Source: Afipia sp.
GTDB lineage: Bacteria > Pseudomonadota > Alphaproteobacteria > Rhizobiales > Xanthobacteraceae
Length of the DNA stretch: 44,921 nt
Direction of reading: 5' to 3'
NCBI GenBank assembly: GCA_017474385.1
Contig: JAFVHU010000060.1
Span: 1 to 44,921, forward strand
The notes beneath the pieces were generated by a model. That model saw only the letters and a program-made list of their open reading frames with translations. It did no database searches and was not told the origin of the DNA. Of the stretch, positions 24,784 to 33,319 are shown in pieces (position 1 is the stretch's first letter; every line of letters begins with the position of its first letter). Position numbers and translations under genes: made by a program.

Positions 24784-27048
24784 ATGCTGCAGATACCGAA
24801 TGTTGATCAGAGGCCGGATCGCTCACCGGGCTTTTCGGACTATGTATCGCCCGATCAGATCGTATCGTCTGTCGTCGGTTTCATCCGCCGCCAGTACCCA
24901 ATTGTCCTGGCCACTCTTGCTGCGGCGTTGCTCGTCGGGGCCTGCTATCTGCTGATCATGCGTTCGACCTACACCGCGCAATCCACCCTGATTATCGATA
25001 CGCGCAAAATCCAGGCATTCCAGTCCCAGTCTCTGTTCAATGAAGTACCGATCGACTCGCCGGCAGTCGAAAGCCAGGTCGAAATCATAAAATCCGATAA
25101 CATCGCGCGTTCCGTCATTCGCGATTTACATCTTGCGAACGAGCCCGAATTCTCGCGTTATGGCGGCGGATTTATCGGCAACCTGCTTTATTATCTTTAC
25201 GACATCTTCGAGCCTGGTGACTCCTCGTCGGAATATGAGGTCAATCGCCGTGCGTTGCGGGAGTTCTCCAACAACCTGAATGCAAAGCGCGTGGGCGTTA
25301 CATACGTCATCGAAGTGAGCTATCGCTCCGCGAGCCCGGATCGCGCGGCTCAGATCGCAAATGCAGTCGCCGAGGCTTATATTGTCGATCAGCTCGACGC
25401 CAAGTATCAATCGGCCCGCCGCGCAGGCAACTGGCTATCTGACCGCATTCAGGAATTGCGTCAGCAGGCGACGACCGCGGACAGATCCATTGTCGAATTC
25501 AAAAGCAAGAATAACATAGTCGATGCCGGCGGCCGTTCGGTATCGGAGCAACAGGTCGCGGAACTGAATAGCCAAATTCTCGCGGCGCGGACGCAGACCG
25601 CCGAAGCGCGTGCGCGGCTGGATCGTATCGACCAGATAATGCGTTCAGATGTGCGCGAAGCCACCGTGACCGATACATTACGTAGCGATGTTGTCAGCAA
25701 GCTTCGCAGCCAATACCTCGACATTTCCAATCGCGAGGCGGATTTGTCCGCGAAATATGGCCCGAACCACCAGGCGGCCGTTAATCTGCGCAACCAGATG
25801 TTCGAGATCGGCCGCTCCATCACGGCGGAACTTGGGCGGCTCGCCGAAACATACAAGAGCGACTATGAGATCGCGAAGCAGCGAGAAGACGACGTCCAGC
25901 GGTCGCTCGATGAAGCGGTTTCGAAATCTCAGATAACGGGGCAGGCACAAGTTCAACTGAAAGAACTTGAAAGCAATTCGCAAACCTACCGCTCATTGTA
26001 TGAGAACTTCCTGCAACGCTATACGGAATCGATTCAGCAGCAGTCGTTCCCTATCACGGAAGCGCGCGTCATTTCGACGGCCAGTAAACCGTTAAAAAGA
26101 AGCAGCCCGAAAACCATCCTCGTTATTCTCGTCGCGTGCGGCGGCGGGCTCATGCTTGGCCTTGGCCTCGGCATCATGATGGATTTGTCTGATCGCGTCA
26201 TCCGGACAAGCGATCAGGCGGAAGCGCTGTTCGGCACCGATTGCATTTCAACGCTGCCCGTCGTCAAAGTTAAGGATGTGCCGGATGCGTTGTCCGATAG
26301 TTCGCTTCCTCCTCGCACCATTGCGCGGACCGCGGAGACTTGCTGGGCTGTCGTTGAAGATCCGTTCTCGCGTTACACGGAAGGGATCAGGTCCATCAAG
26401 GTCGCCATCGATCTTAGCGGTCCGGGACGTCCAGGCCATGTTATCGGTTTCTCGTCCGCGTTGCCGAATGAAGGCAAGTCCACCATCGTGGCATCGCTCG
26501 GCCTGCTCAGCTCGCAAGCCGGTTTAAGAGCCATCGTTATCGATGCCGACTTGCGCAATCCGTCCCTCACCAAGCGCCTGACGCCGTCCGCGAGCGTTGG
26601 TCTTCTTGAAGTGGCCTCAGGTCTCGTCGCGGTTGAAGATGCTATCTGGAGGGATCCCGATACGGGAATGAGCTTCCTCCCGACCGTGATCAAAACGCCG
26701 ATGGCCCATTCGAACGAGCTGCTTGCTTCGGAGTCGGTCAAAACCCTAATTGAAGCGCTGCGCACGAAATACGATTATGTTCTGGTCGATCTTTCTCCGC
26801 TCGCGCCTGTCATCGACGTGCGGTCGACGGGTCAGTTTATTCAGCAATACGTGCTTGTTGTCGAATGGGGAAAAACCAACATCGAATTGCTGGAGCGGGT
26901 TCTTGCCGATACCCGCAACCTGCGGGAGAATCTGTTGGGCGTCGTCCTGAACAAGGCGGAAACCAGACTTCTACGCCGCTATGAGGGCTATGGGACGAGC
27001 TACTACTATCATCCGAATTATTCGCCGAATAAAACGCCTGTATCGTGA
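24784..27048 (+). CDS. Polysaccharide co-polymerase with BY-kinase domain (Wzc/ExoP type)
   Basis: 754 residues from the ATG at 24784 (open frame from 24724; MLQ start is usual for these proteins). It has a first membrane segment (about 39-58), a Wzz-type periplasmic domain with long coiled coils (about 200-420), a Pro-rich region before the second membrane segment (about 443-464), then the kinase: Walker A in SSALPNEGKST (about 557-567), Walker A' in AIVIDADLRNP and a Walker B-like YVLVDLSPL. The C-terminus has the expected tyrosine cluster (RRYEGYGTSYYYHPNY). It sets chain length and export by cyclic autophosphorylation. Its stop overlaps the next gene's GTG. Confidence 0.93.
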   Translation: MLQIPNVDQRPDRSPGFSDYVSPDQIVSSVVGFIRRQYPIVLATLAAALLVGACYLLIMRSTYTAQSTLIIDTRKIQAFQSQSLFNEVPIDSPAVESQVEIIKSDNIARSVIRDLHLANEPEFSRYGGGFIGNLLYYLYDIFEPGDSSSEYEVNRRALREFSNNLNAKRVGVTYVIEVSYRSASPDRAAQIANAVAEAYIVDQLDAKYQSARRAGNWLSDRIQELRQQATTADRSIVEFKSKNNIVDAGGRSVSEQQVAELNSQILAARTQTAEARARLDRIDQIMRSDVREATVTDTLRSDVVSKLRSQYLDISNREADLSAKYGPNHQAAVNLRNQMFEIGRSITAELGRLAETYKSDYEIAKQREDDVQRSLDEAVSKSQITGQAQVQLKELESNSQTYRSLYENFLQRYTESIQQQSFPITEARVISTASKPLKRSSPKTILVILVACGGGLMLGLGLGIMMDLSDRVIRTSDQAEALFGTDCISTLPVVKVKDVPDALSDSSLPPRTIARTAETCWAVVEDPFSRYTEGIRSIKVAIDLSGPGRPGHVIGFSSALPNEGKSTIVASLGLLSSQAGLRAIVIDADLRNPSLTKRLTPSASVGLLEVASGLVAVEDAIWRDPDTGMSFLPTVIKTPMAHSNELLASESVKTLIEALRTKYDYVLVDLSPLAPVIDVRSTGQFIQQYVLVVEWGKTNIELLERVLADTRNLRENLLGVVLNKAETRLLRRYEGYGTSYYYHPNYSPNKTPVS

Positions 27049-27818
27049 CGGCGGCTGCCTTGACGCCCCTTGTGAAAGCCGCGTTTCGGTCCTTGTGCGT
27101 CGGAACCGGTTTGCTGGGGATAGTCTGGGGTGCGTGGTTCCTTCCGCTGTTCTGGAAGGAATCGACGATCAGCCAGTTCTCCACGCGCATTGTACGGGGC
27201 GAAACCTTCTCGCCTGCTTTGCTGGAGTCGCGGCTGGCTGAATTCGAGAGGGGAAGCCGCTTTCTCGCTTGCGCAGCCACGGAAGCGCGCAGCAAGGCTG
27301 TGATCGAACTGTCGTTATTGAATCAGGGCTTCGATGCGTCGTCGGATGCTATTGACGACAAGCTGGCAGCGACGCGGCGGTCCATCGTTGATGGATTGTC
27401 GTGTTTGCCGTCGGACGCCTATTTGTGGTTTGCTCTATTCCAGGTGGAAAGCCTGCGCGCCGGCTTCAACACAGAGTATCTGCGCTACCTCGATATGTCC
27501 TACAAGTACGGTCCCAACGAAGGATGGATAGCGATCCCGCGGAACCGCGCGGCCTTTGCCATTTTTGAAGCATTGCCGACCACACTTCAGTCGAAAGTTC
27601 TGGATGAGTTTGTCCTGCTATTGAGAACCGAACTCTATGCGGAGGCTATTGATATTTTTCTCGGAGCCGCTGCCCCCCATCGTGATGCGGTGGTGAAACG
27701 CCTCGCGACCGTGTCAGAGAAAAATCGCCAACTGTTCGCCGTGCAGTTGGCACGAAAGGGCATCGACGCTGCCATCCCCGGCACTTCAACTTTTGTTCGC
27801 GGGCCTTGGCAGCATTGA
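27045..27818 (+). CDS. Membrane-anchored hypothetical protein coupled to the BY-kinase
   Basis: 257 residues starting at GTG 27045, which overlaps the kinase stop codon (GTGA), so translation is coupled. One N-terminal membrane segment (about 14-36) is followed by a helical, TPR-like extracytoplasmic part (LSCLPSDAYLWFALFQVESL and similar). I do not recognise a named family. Tight coupling suggests a partner of the co-polymerase. It ends 19 bases from the convergent flippase gene. Confidence 0.7.
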   Translation: MTAAALTPLVKAAFRSLCVGTGLLGIVWGAWFLPLFWKESTISQFSTRIVRGETFSPALLESRLAEFERGSRFLACAATEARSKAVIELSLLNQGFDASSDAIDDKLAATRRSIVDGLSCLPSDAYLWFALFQVESLRAGFNTEYLRYLDMSYKYGPNEGWIAIPRNRAAFAIFEALPTTLQSKVLDEFVLLLRTELYAEAIDIFLGAAAPHRDAVVKRLATVSEKNRQLFAVQLARKGIDAAIPGTSTFVRGPWQH

Positions 27819-27837
27819 TGCGCGTCCAAAATCTTGG

Positions 27838-29151
27838 CTACTTCGATCCCCAAAACCGAATTCCGGACAGATGGCCCAGTACCACGTGCCTTCGCGCCCC
27901 GTTCAGCATCGACAGTATTCCAGCGAATAAGGTGATATCGAGCGCCAGTAGAACGCCGCCTTCCTGCCATTGTGTAAAGAGAGCGTAAGCGAAAGGAATA
28001 AAGGCGGCAGCTTCAAGCAGATGAATTCGCGCGACCGATTTCGTATCGCCGCCGCCGATGAGAAGTGCCGCAAAATAGAAATGCATCGCGCTCACCACAA
28101 TGAGAGCGGACGCGGAGACGAGAAACAGGCCGCGGAATTTGACATCTGAATGCAGCCATATCGAAAGCAGCTGATTGGCGTACATATAGAAAATGACCGC
28201 TCCGGCGCTGCAGCCAGCGAACAGAAGTAACCCGCTGAAGCGCGCTGTCCGTAGCGCTGAAACATAATCCCTGGCCGCGATCTTGGAGGCTACTATGTTT
28301 GATAGCGGATATGTAAAAGCGATGACGAGCGTTCCGTAAGATTGCATAAGCCGCATGAAAACGCCTAGCTCGACTACAGCCGAAGGACCGGCGATGAAGC
28401 CAAAAAGTCCGGTGGCAAGCTGGAAAAGAATGCCGAGCCCGAGGCTGATAATCGTAAAGTCGATGGAACTCAGAAGCAGAAGACGCATAGTGCCACGCCT
28501 CCACTTGAAGCCGGCGACGAACAAATCGCGGTTTCGTCGCACCACGTCTACGGCATGCAGGAGCGAACCAGGCAGGAAGCTGAGACTCAGAAGATACGTG
28601 GCAAATACAATCGAGGGGTGCCTCGGAAATACAAAAACAATGAGGATGAGGGAGAGCGCATAGCTCGGCAATTGAAACAGATGTAGACGATGAACCTGGT
28701 GGTGACCGGCATCAACTCCCTCAAAAACAGATAGAAAGAACCAGAGCGTCAGTGCAAAGAACAGGGAGACGATGCTTACAGTGAACTGCGCATAGTTATT
28801 TTCGATTGCGGTGTTAAGCGGGAATATCGAGGCTGAAGTCAGAAATAGCACCGAGCTTATGATAAAGAGAGCAATGTTGATGATCGCTGCGATCGCTGTT
28901 GCGGTGGATATGGAGTTTGCGACAAAGCCGCTCGGTAGATGCTTGTAACGGGCAATGATATTAGAAACGACGCGGCCCATTCCGATGTTGGCGAATCCGA
29001 TCCAAGATCCAACGCTAAGCACGATGAGCAGCAGGCCAAAGCGTTCTTGTCCCAAGGCACTCAAAGCCAAGGGTAAGCCCACGATATTGATCGCGATAGC
29101 AAGAAGCCTCGCGAGCCATGCGGATAATGTCGAGAACAAAATGGATTTCAT
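27838..29151 (-). CDS. Wzx-type lipid-linked oligosaccharide flippase
   Basis: 437 residues with about twelve membrane segments spread over the whole length, as in the MOP/PST flippase superfamily. The start (FSTLSAWLARLLAIAINIVGLPLAL) and the WIGFANIGMGRVVSNIIARY stretch match polysaccharide flippases. It would move undecaprenyl-linked repeat units to the periplasmic face. It is the last gene of a minus-strand run beginning at 35407. Confidence 0.87.
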   Translation of the reverse strand: MKSILFSTLSAWLARLLAIAINIVGLPLALSALGQERFGLLLIVLSVGSWIGFANIGMGRVVSNIIARYKHLPSGFVANSISTATAIAAIINIALFIISSVLFLTSASIFPLNTAIENNYAQFTVSIVSLFFALTLWFFLSVFEGVDAGHHQVHRLHLFQLPSYALSLILIVFVFPRHPSIVFATYLLSLSFLPGSLLHAVDVVRRNRDLFVAGFKWRRGTMRLLLLSSIDFTIISLGLGILFQLATGLFGFIAGPSAVVELGVFMRLMQSYGTLVIAFTYPLSNIVASKIAARDYVSALRTARFSGLLLFAGCSAGAVIFYMYANQLLSIWLHSDVKFRGLFLVSASALIVVSAMHFYFAALLIGGGDTKSVARIHLLEAAAFIPFAYALFTQWQEGGVLLALDITLFAGILSMLNGARRHVVLGHLSGIRFWGSK

Positions 29152-29172
29152 AGAATCTTCGGATGCCGAGCT

Positions 29173-29844
29173 TCAGTAGATGATGCTTCCGGTTCTCTGG
29201 AAAAACTTTGCGGTTTCCGGAATTTGCCGTATGGCAACCGCGGGGTTGCCGGCGAGAAGCGAGTATTCGGGCGCGTTGACATGTTGCACGACGGAGCCCG
29301 CGCTCACGATACAGCGGTCGGGAATGCGAACCCCTTTTGTAATAAGCGTGCCAGAGCCGACCATAGTGAAGGCACCGATAGAAATGGGTGAACAGGTTTG
29401 TCTGGACGAGATCGGTTCAATCCCGTGCGTGAGAAGCTGTGAGCGCGCGCCGGCGATTCCTGAAAAAGGACCAAGCTCGATTCGATCGGTGCAATCGATG
29501 AAATTCTGATGCGCGATCATGCTGCATTTTCCCATGATCAACTCGGAACGCCGGTTTGTCTTTTTGCGAAAGAATGGTGAATTCAGGCGTTGCGACAGTC
29601 CCGGAATCCAGTTGAAATTTCCAATGAACGTATCTGCATCCATCTTGAGCAGATCGAGTTTACCGATGTAGTTGAAATGACCGAGGAATGCTCCCTCCGC
29701 CATTTCGATTTCGTCCGCGAAGATGATGGTCAGACCGATGCGAGACCGGGGGTCGAGCTTGAAGCCCAAAACACTTACAAGAATCCATCGCCGCACCACC
29801 CACGGAAATGGCAGTAGGAGAAATTGGATGGAAAATTTGAGCAT
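29173..29844 (-). CDS. Left-handed beta-helix acyltransferase
   Basis: 223 residues from the ATG at 29844, with AGAGGGAC upstream; the long upstream open frame to 30210 has no support. A short hydrophobic N-terminus (FSIQFLLLPFPWVVRRWIL) is followed by hexapeptide-repeat coils. These are visible in ISIGAFTMVGSGTLITKGVRIPD and RCIVSAGSVVQHV, with the usual LLAGNPAVAIRQI exit. Such enzymes acetylate sugars. The catalytic His may be that in LTHGI. It probably decorates the repeat unit. Confidence 0.82.
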   Translation of the reverse strand: MLKFSIQFLLLPFPWVVRRWILVSVLGFKLDPRSRIGLTIIFADEIEMAEGAFLGHFNYIGKLDLLKMDADTFIGNFNWIPGLSQRLNSPFFRKKTNRRSELIMGKCSMIAHQNFIDCTDRIELGPFSGIAGARSQLLTHGIEPISSRQTCSPISIGAFTMVGSGTLITKGVRIPDRCIVSAGSVVQHVNAPEYSLLAGNPAVAIRQIPETAKFFQRTGSIIY

Positions 29845-29995
29845 TATGAATGTCCCTCTGGGGTGACAACCTAGCTGAAATCGGCACCTGGATATGGTCT
29901 GCTTTGTTTTAAGGTTATTCTCGACTTGTTTGGTGATCTGCCAGCAAACATGACATCGGAATAGCGATGTCGCTCCGGTAAGAAGGAAGTTACGC

Positions 29996-31339
29996 TCAGG
30001 TTCCCGGCTGAAGTGGCGTCGATTCCCCTCCAATTCGGCGTGACATCTGCGGTCGCGCTCGACGGAGCCGCTGCGGCGGCAGGTATTTAGTCGGGCCGAT
30101 GTAGGAGAGAATAAGCATGAAGAAAAAAGCGCCGATGAACCCGATGTTGAAATTGTCTGGCTCAAAACACTGAATGACGAGGGTGGTGCACGCAGCCATC
30201 CCGGCCGCAAGCGCTCGCTTGTCGTCCTTTAAGCCGAACCAGACGAGGTAAACGCTCCGTGCGATAACTGCCGTCAACAGAATACCGCCGAGGATGAGGC
30301 CGAAATCCATGAAATAGGAGAGAACGCCACTATGGACGGCGTGAAGGCCGTAGCGGCTGGAGCGAAACCCGTAGCCGAAGAATACGAATTGATCCATTGA
30401 GTTGAAGAACGTACTCCAGCTATCTGTACGCCCGGTGAAACCGGACGACACGCCGCGATCCGGGTCGAAAATTGCAAGATCTCTGATCAGCTTGTCGATA
30501 ACTCTGTCGCTGTCGAAAAAAAACGAGGCGAAGAGCCCGCCAAGCGGAATAGCAATGAGGAATGCGGCTGCGATCCGAGCTCCGGCGATCTGCCGTACTC
30601 GGCTCGTTATCGCGTTGTAGTTCAGGCAGCATACCATACCGAGATAGAAAAGCAGCATGCCGATCATGACGGTTCGTGCGCTAACCATGTAGGCGGCCGC
30701 AAAGCATAGAACGAATACAAACAGGTTCGTGCGCCGGGTAAGCATGGCGTGCAGAACAAGCGCTACATAAGCATATCGTGCGTAGTGATTTGGATGAATG
30801 AGGCCAACCCAGCGGTATTCATGAAATCCCTGAATGAGTGCGGCGGATATCAACGAAATGAATAGCGCTATGACAGCCATTGTGAGAGCATCATCGATAT
30901 ATCGCGTAGGCGCTTGCCAGAAACACAGACTCAACAGAAAAACACCAATCGTGATCGCATATTGAATCATTTGCGACCCGGAAATCAGAAAGTCGGCGCC
31001 TACCAGAGAAACGAAAAGAACCATGCTCGAAAAAATAAAGAGAAAAACGAGAAACGGTTGCGCGCGATAAATCGCTTTGAATACGCCGTGCCGGGCGAAG
31101 ATCAGCATGCCGAGCAAAAGCGATGGCACTGCGATAAAGAGACTTCCTTCACCGACGTTCGCCATGGTGATGACGCCGCTGCGCAACTCGTTCAACATTC
31201 CAGAAGTTGCGCAAATTCCTGGATATAAGATTGCGAATATGTAAACGGTGAATCCGATTCCTGCTGAGTTGAGAAACCCGCCATAGACGACATTTCTCAG
31301 TAAAACCAGGTTCTGCAAAGGCGCCGATATGGGCTTCAT
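29996..31339 (-). CDS. Second Wzy/O-antigen-ligase-like membrane protein
   Basis: 447 residues with about ten membrane segments. The large periplasmic loop carries GVSSGFTGRTDSW and FFGYGFRSSRYGLHAVHSGVLSYFMDFG, the pattern of O-antigen polymerase/ligase proteins. It overlaps the FkbM methyltransferase gene by four bases (ATGA), so they are coupled. With the product of 22513-23961 the island has two candidate polymerases; one may polymerise and the other ligate, or they may serve different polymers. Confidence 0.83.
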   Translation of the reverse strand: MKPISAPLQNLVLLRNVVYGGFLNSAGIGFTVYIFAILYPGICATSGMLNELRSGVITMANVGEGSLFIAVPSLLLGMLIFARHGVFKAIYRAQPFLVFLFIFSSMVLFVSLVGADFLISGSQMIQYAITIGVFLLSLCFWQAPTRYIDDALTMAVIALFISLISAALIQGFHEYRWVGLIHPNHYARYAYVALVLHAMLTRRTNLFVFVLCFAAAYMVSARTVMIGMLLFYLGMVCCLNYNAITSRVRQIAGARIAAAFLIAIPLGGLFASFFFDSDRVIDKLIRDLAIFDPDRGVSSGFTGRTDSWSTFFNSMDQFVFFGYGFRSSRYGLHAVHSGVLSYFMDFGLILGGILLTAVIARSVYLVWFGLKDDKRALAAGMAACTTLVIQCFEPDNFNIGFIGAFFFMLILSYIGPTKYLPPQRLRRARPQMSRRIGGESTPLQPGT

Positions 31340-32076
31340 GTATCTCTCTCAGCCGTATCATTCGACGTGCGTACAAATAGCACGTCGGCTTGAACAGGGC
31401 CGCGATGCGCGTCGTTGTATTGATTAAACACGCCGCGCGGCGCGAACTTGTGACGGCCCATCCATTGCACGATATCGGCAAACAACGGCTGGTTGTCATA
31501 CATTTTCACATAGGAACATTCGATATAGACGACTTCGAAGCAATCGAGCAGATCGTCGGATCCCTGCAGAACATCCAACTCGCCACCCTGCACGTCGATT
31601 TTCAATAACGCGGGTTTGTTCAATGCTGCAGCGTTAAGACACTCAGACAGCCGCTTAACCGGAATCTGTTCTGTGCGGGCGGTGCGCACCCCGAATACAT
31701 CTTCCTGCTCTTTGTTGGGCTGCAAGAGCGAGGATGAATCGTCGCGAGTCGTAATGTAAATCGTTGCTGTAGTGGTTTCGGGGCCGATGGCGCTGCTGTG
31801 CAGATGAATTGCGCCGTCCTCGCCGAGAACGGATCTGAACGTCCTGGCAGGCTCATCGAGAGGTTCGAACGAATGAATATCCGCAGCGGGAAACAGCATG
31901 CGGGCCATGGATGCGAACTGACCACGATTTGCGCCGACATCAACGACGGTGCGGAATGAAAATCGCGAAAGGGCCGGTATGTGCTCGATGGTAGGTGCGA
32001 CGCCCTGCATCAAATGACGCCAGAGGCGAGGCCGCAAAGCGCAAAAGACCCCCTTTTTGAAGGTCAGCCACTGCAT
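31336..32076 (-). CDS. FkbM-family methyltransferase
   Basis: 246 residues. Motif I is VVDVGANRGQFASMA (near 44-58), HSFEPLDEP is the second strand, and LKIDVQGGELDVLQG the typical FkbM motif, ending with FEVVYIECSY. FkbM enzymes O-methylate sugars or small molecules and are common in polysaccharide clusters. It starts the coupled pair with the polymerase-like gene downstream. A 105-base gap separates it from the upstream glycosyltransferase. Confidence 0.9.
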   Translation of the reverse strand: MQWLTFKKGVFCALRPRLWRHLMQGVAPTIEHIPALSRFSFRTVVDVGANRGQFASMARMLFPAADIHSFEPLDEPARTFRSVLGEDGAIHLHSSAIGPETTTATIYITTRDDSSSLLQPNKEQEDVFGVRTARTEQIPVKRLSECLNAAALNKPALLKIDVQGGELDVLQGSDDLLDCFEVVYIECSYVKMYDNQPLFADIVQWMGRHKFAPRGVFNQYNDAHRGPVQADVLFVRTSNDTAERDT

Positions 32077-32181
32077 GACTCGGGGTCCTGTATTGATCGT
32101 CGAAATGGCTGTTCTTGCGACATTATCCTGTCAAACCATCCAAATTTGATAAAACTTCCTGAGAAGCACCAAGTTTATGTC

Positions 32182-33315
32182 TCAGCCATAGGCCGCCCGG
32201 TAGCGGCTGGTCGTCTTGGTTCGGTCGAAAGTACCACGGGCATACCGCAGGGCACCGTCACTCAACGAAGACCATTCAGCGCCCATCGCATAGATACCCT
32301 GCAATCTGTCTACAAACATCTGAGGTTGAGTTAGCGGTAGCGACCAGCCTGCATTGAATGTCTCCACGTTGGTCCATGGCGCACGATCGCTGATCAACAC
32401 AGGTACACCGAGAGAAAGTGCCTCGACGATCGAATGACCGAAATTCTCGCCTAATGTTGGATGCAACAGAATGTCATATTCTGTAAGTTGTGCGAAAAGC
32501 AGGCCCTTTTCGATGCCTCCGAGAAACGTGATCTGACTATCTCCTAGTTCGTCCTGGATCATTTTTTTGCAGGTCGCGTAGTAAGCTTGATCGGATATGT
32601 CACCGAATACGCTCATCGTCCAAGGGATGTTTAGGTCACGGAGAATCCGAATTGCGAAAATCAGATTCTTTTGCACGGTGACGCGGCCGACGAAAGCAAT
32701 CCTCAACTGGTTGCTTAGTTTCGTTCGCCTTGCGGGATTCGCCGGTATCGACTCCACGAACTGCGAGACGACCTGTATGTCCTGCTTTCGGAGATGATTG
32801 CGCCGAATATCTGTCTCTTCTCCTGGTGATCCGGCCAGATGGGTGACGTTCCGATAGAGGCCTACCGCATCGCTCAACAGACAGAAGGCTCTTTTCCTCA
32901 ACCAGCTCGCTGACATGATGACGTCCATGAATATTCCGTGTGGGGTATGAAAAACACGGCTTCTTCTGGAAAACCCAAGCCTGCAGAGAATAAGAGCTGG
33001 GATTGCGAGCAGCGGATCGAACGCGCATTGGATATCGACAACGTCGTAATTTTCCTTGAGCCTCTTTAGCAGAATACGCAAACCGGCGAGGCCGCGAGGA
33101 ATGTATTCGACGCAGACATTATCCATTTCCTCGACGTGGACAGCGTCATTGAACAGGGGGGCTCCGGTCGCGAACTCGAAATTTAGCGTCAAAATATGGA
33201 ATTGATACTCCGTGCTCATGTTGTTGACTAGATTCCGGATCGCTGTCGCAGGCCCTAGGTGCGATGTTGACGGAAAATAGGAGCGATAGATAATTAGCAC
33301 GCGTTTTTTGTTCAT
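32182..33315 (-). CDS. GT4-family glycosyltransferase
   Basis: 377 residues from the ATG at 33315 (MNKKRVLIIYRSYFPSTSH), chosen over the upstream frame to 33411 because it matches the usual GT4 start. The C-terminal half has the GT-B fold signature: IAFVGRVTVQKNL and the EX7E motif in ENFGHSIVE followed by ALSLGVPVLISD. It transfers a sugar from a nucleotide donor to the growing lipid-linked unit. It starts four bases after the beta-helix gene stop. Confidence 0.9.
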   Translation of the reverse strand: MNKKRVLIIYRSYFPSTSHLGPATAIRNLVNNMSTEYQFHILTLNFEFATGAPLFNDAVHVEEMDNVCVEYIPRGLAGLRILLKRLKENYDVVDIQCAFDPLLAIPALILCRLGFSRRSRVFHTPHGIFMDVIMSASWLRKRAFCLLSDAVGLYRNVTHLAGSPGEETDIRRNHLRKQDIQVVSQFVESIPANPARRTKLSNQLRIAFVGRVTVQKNLIFAIRILRDLNIPWTMSVFGDISDQAYYATCKKMIQDELGDSQITFLGGIEKGLLFAQLTEYDILLHPTLGENFGHSIVEALSLGVPVLISDRAPWTNVETFNAGWSLPLTQPQMFVDRLQGIYAMGAEWSSLSDGALRYARGTFDRTKTTSRYRAAYG

Positions 33316-33319
33316 CTGG

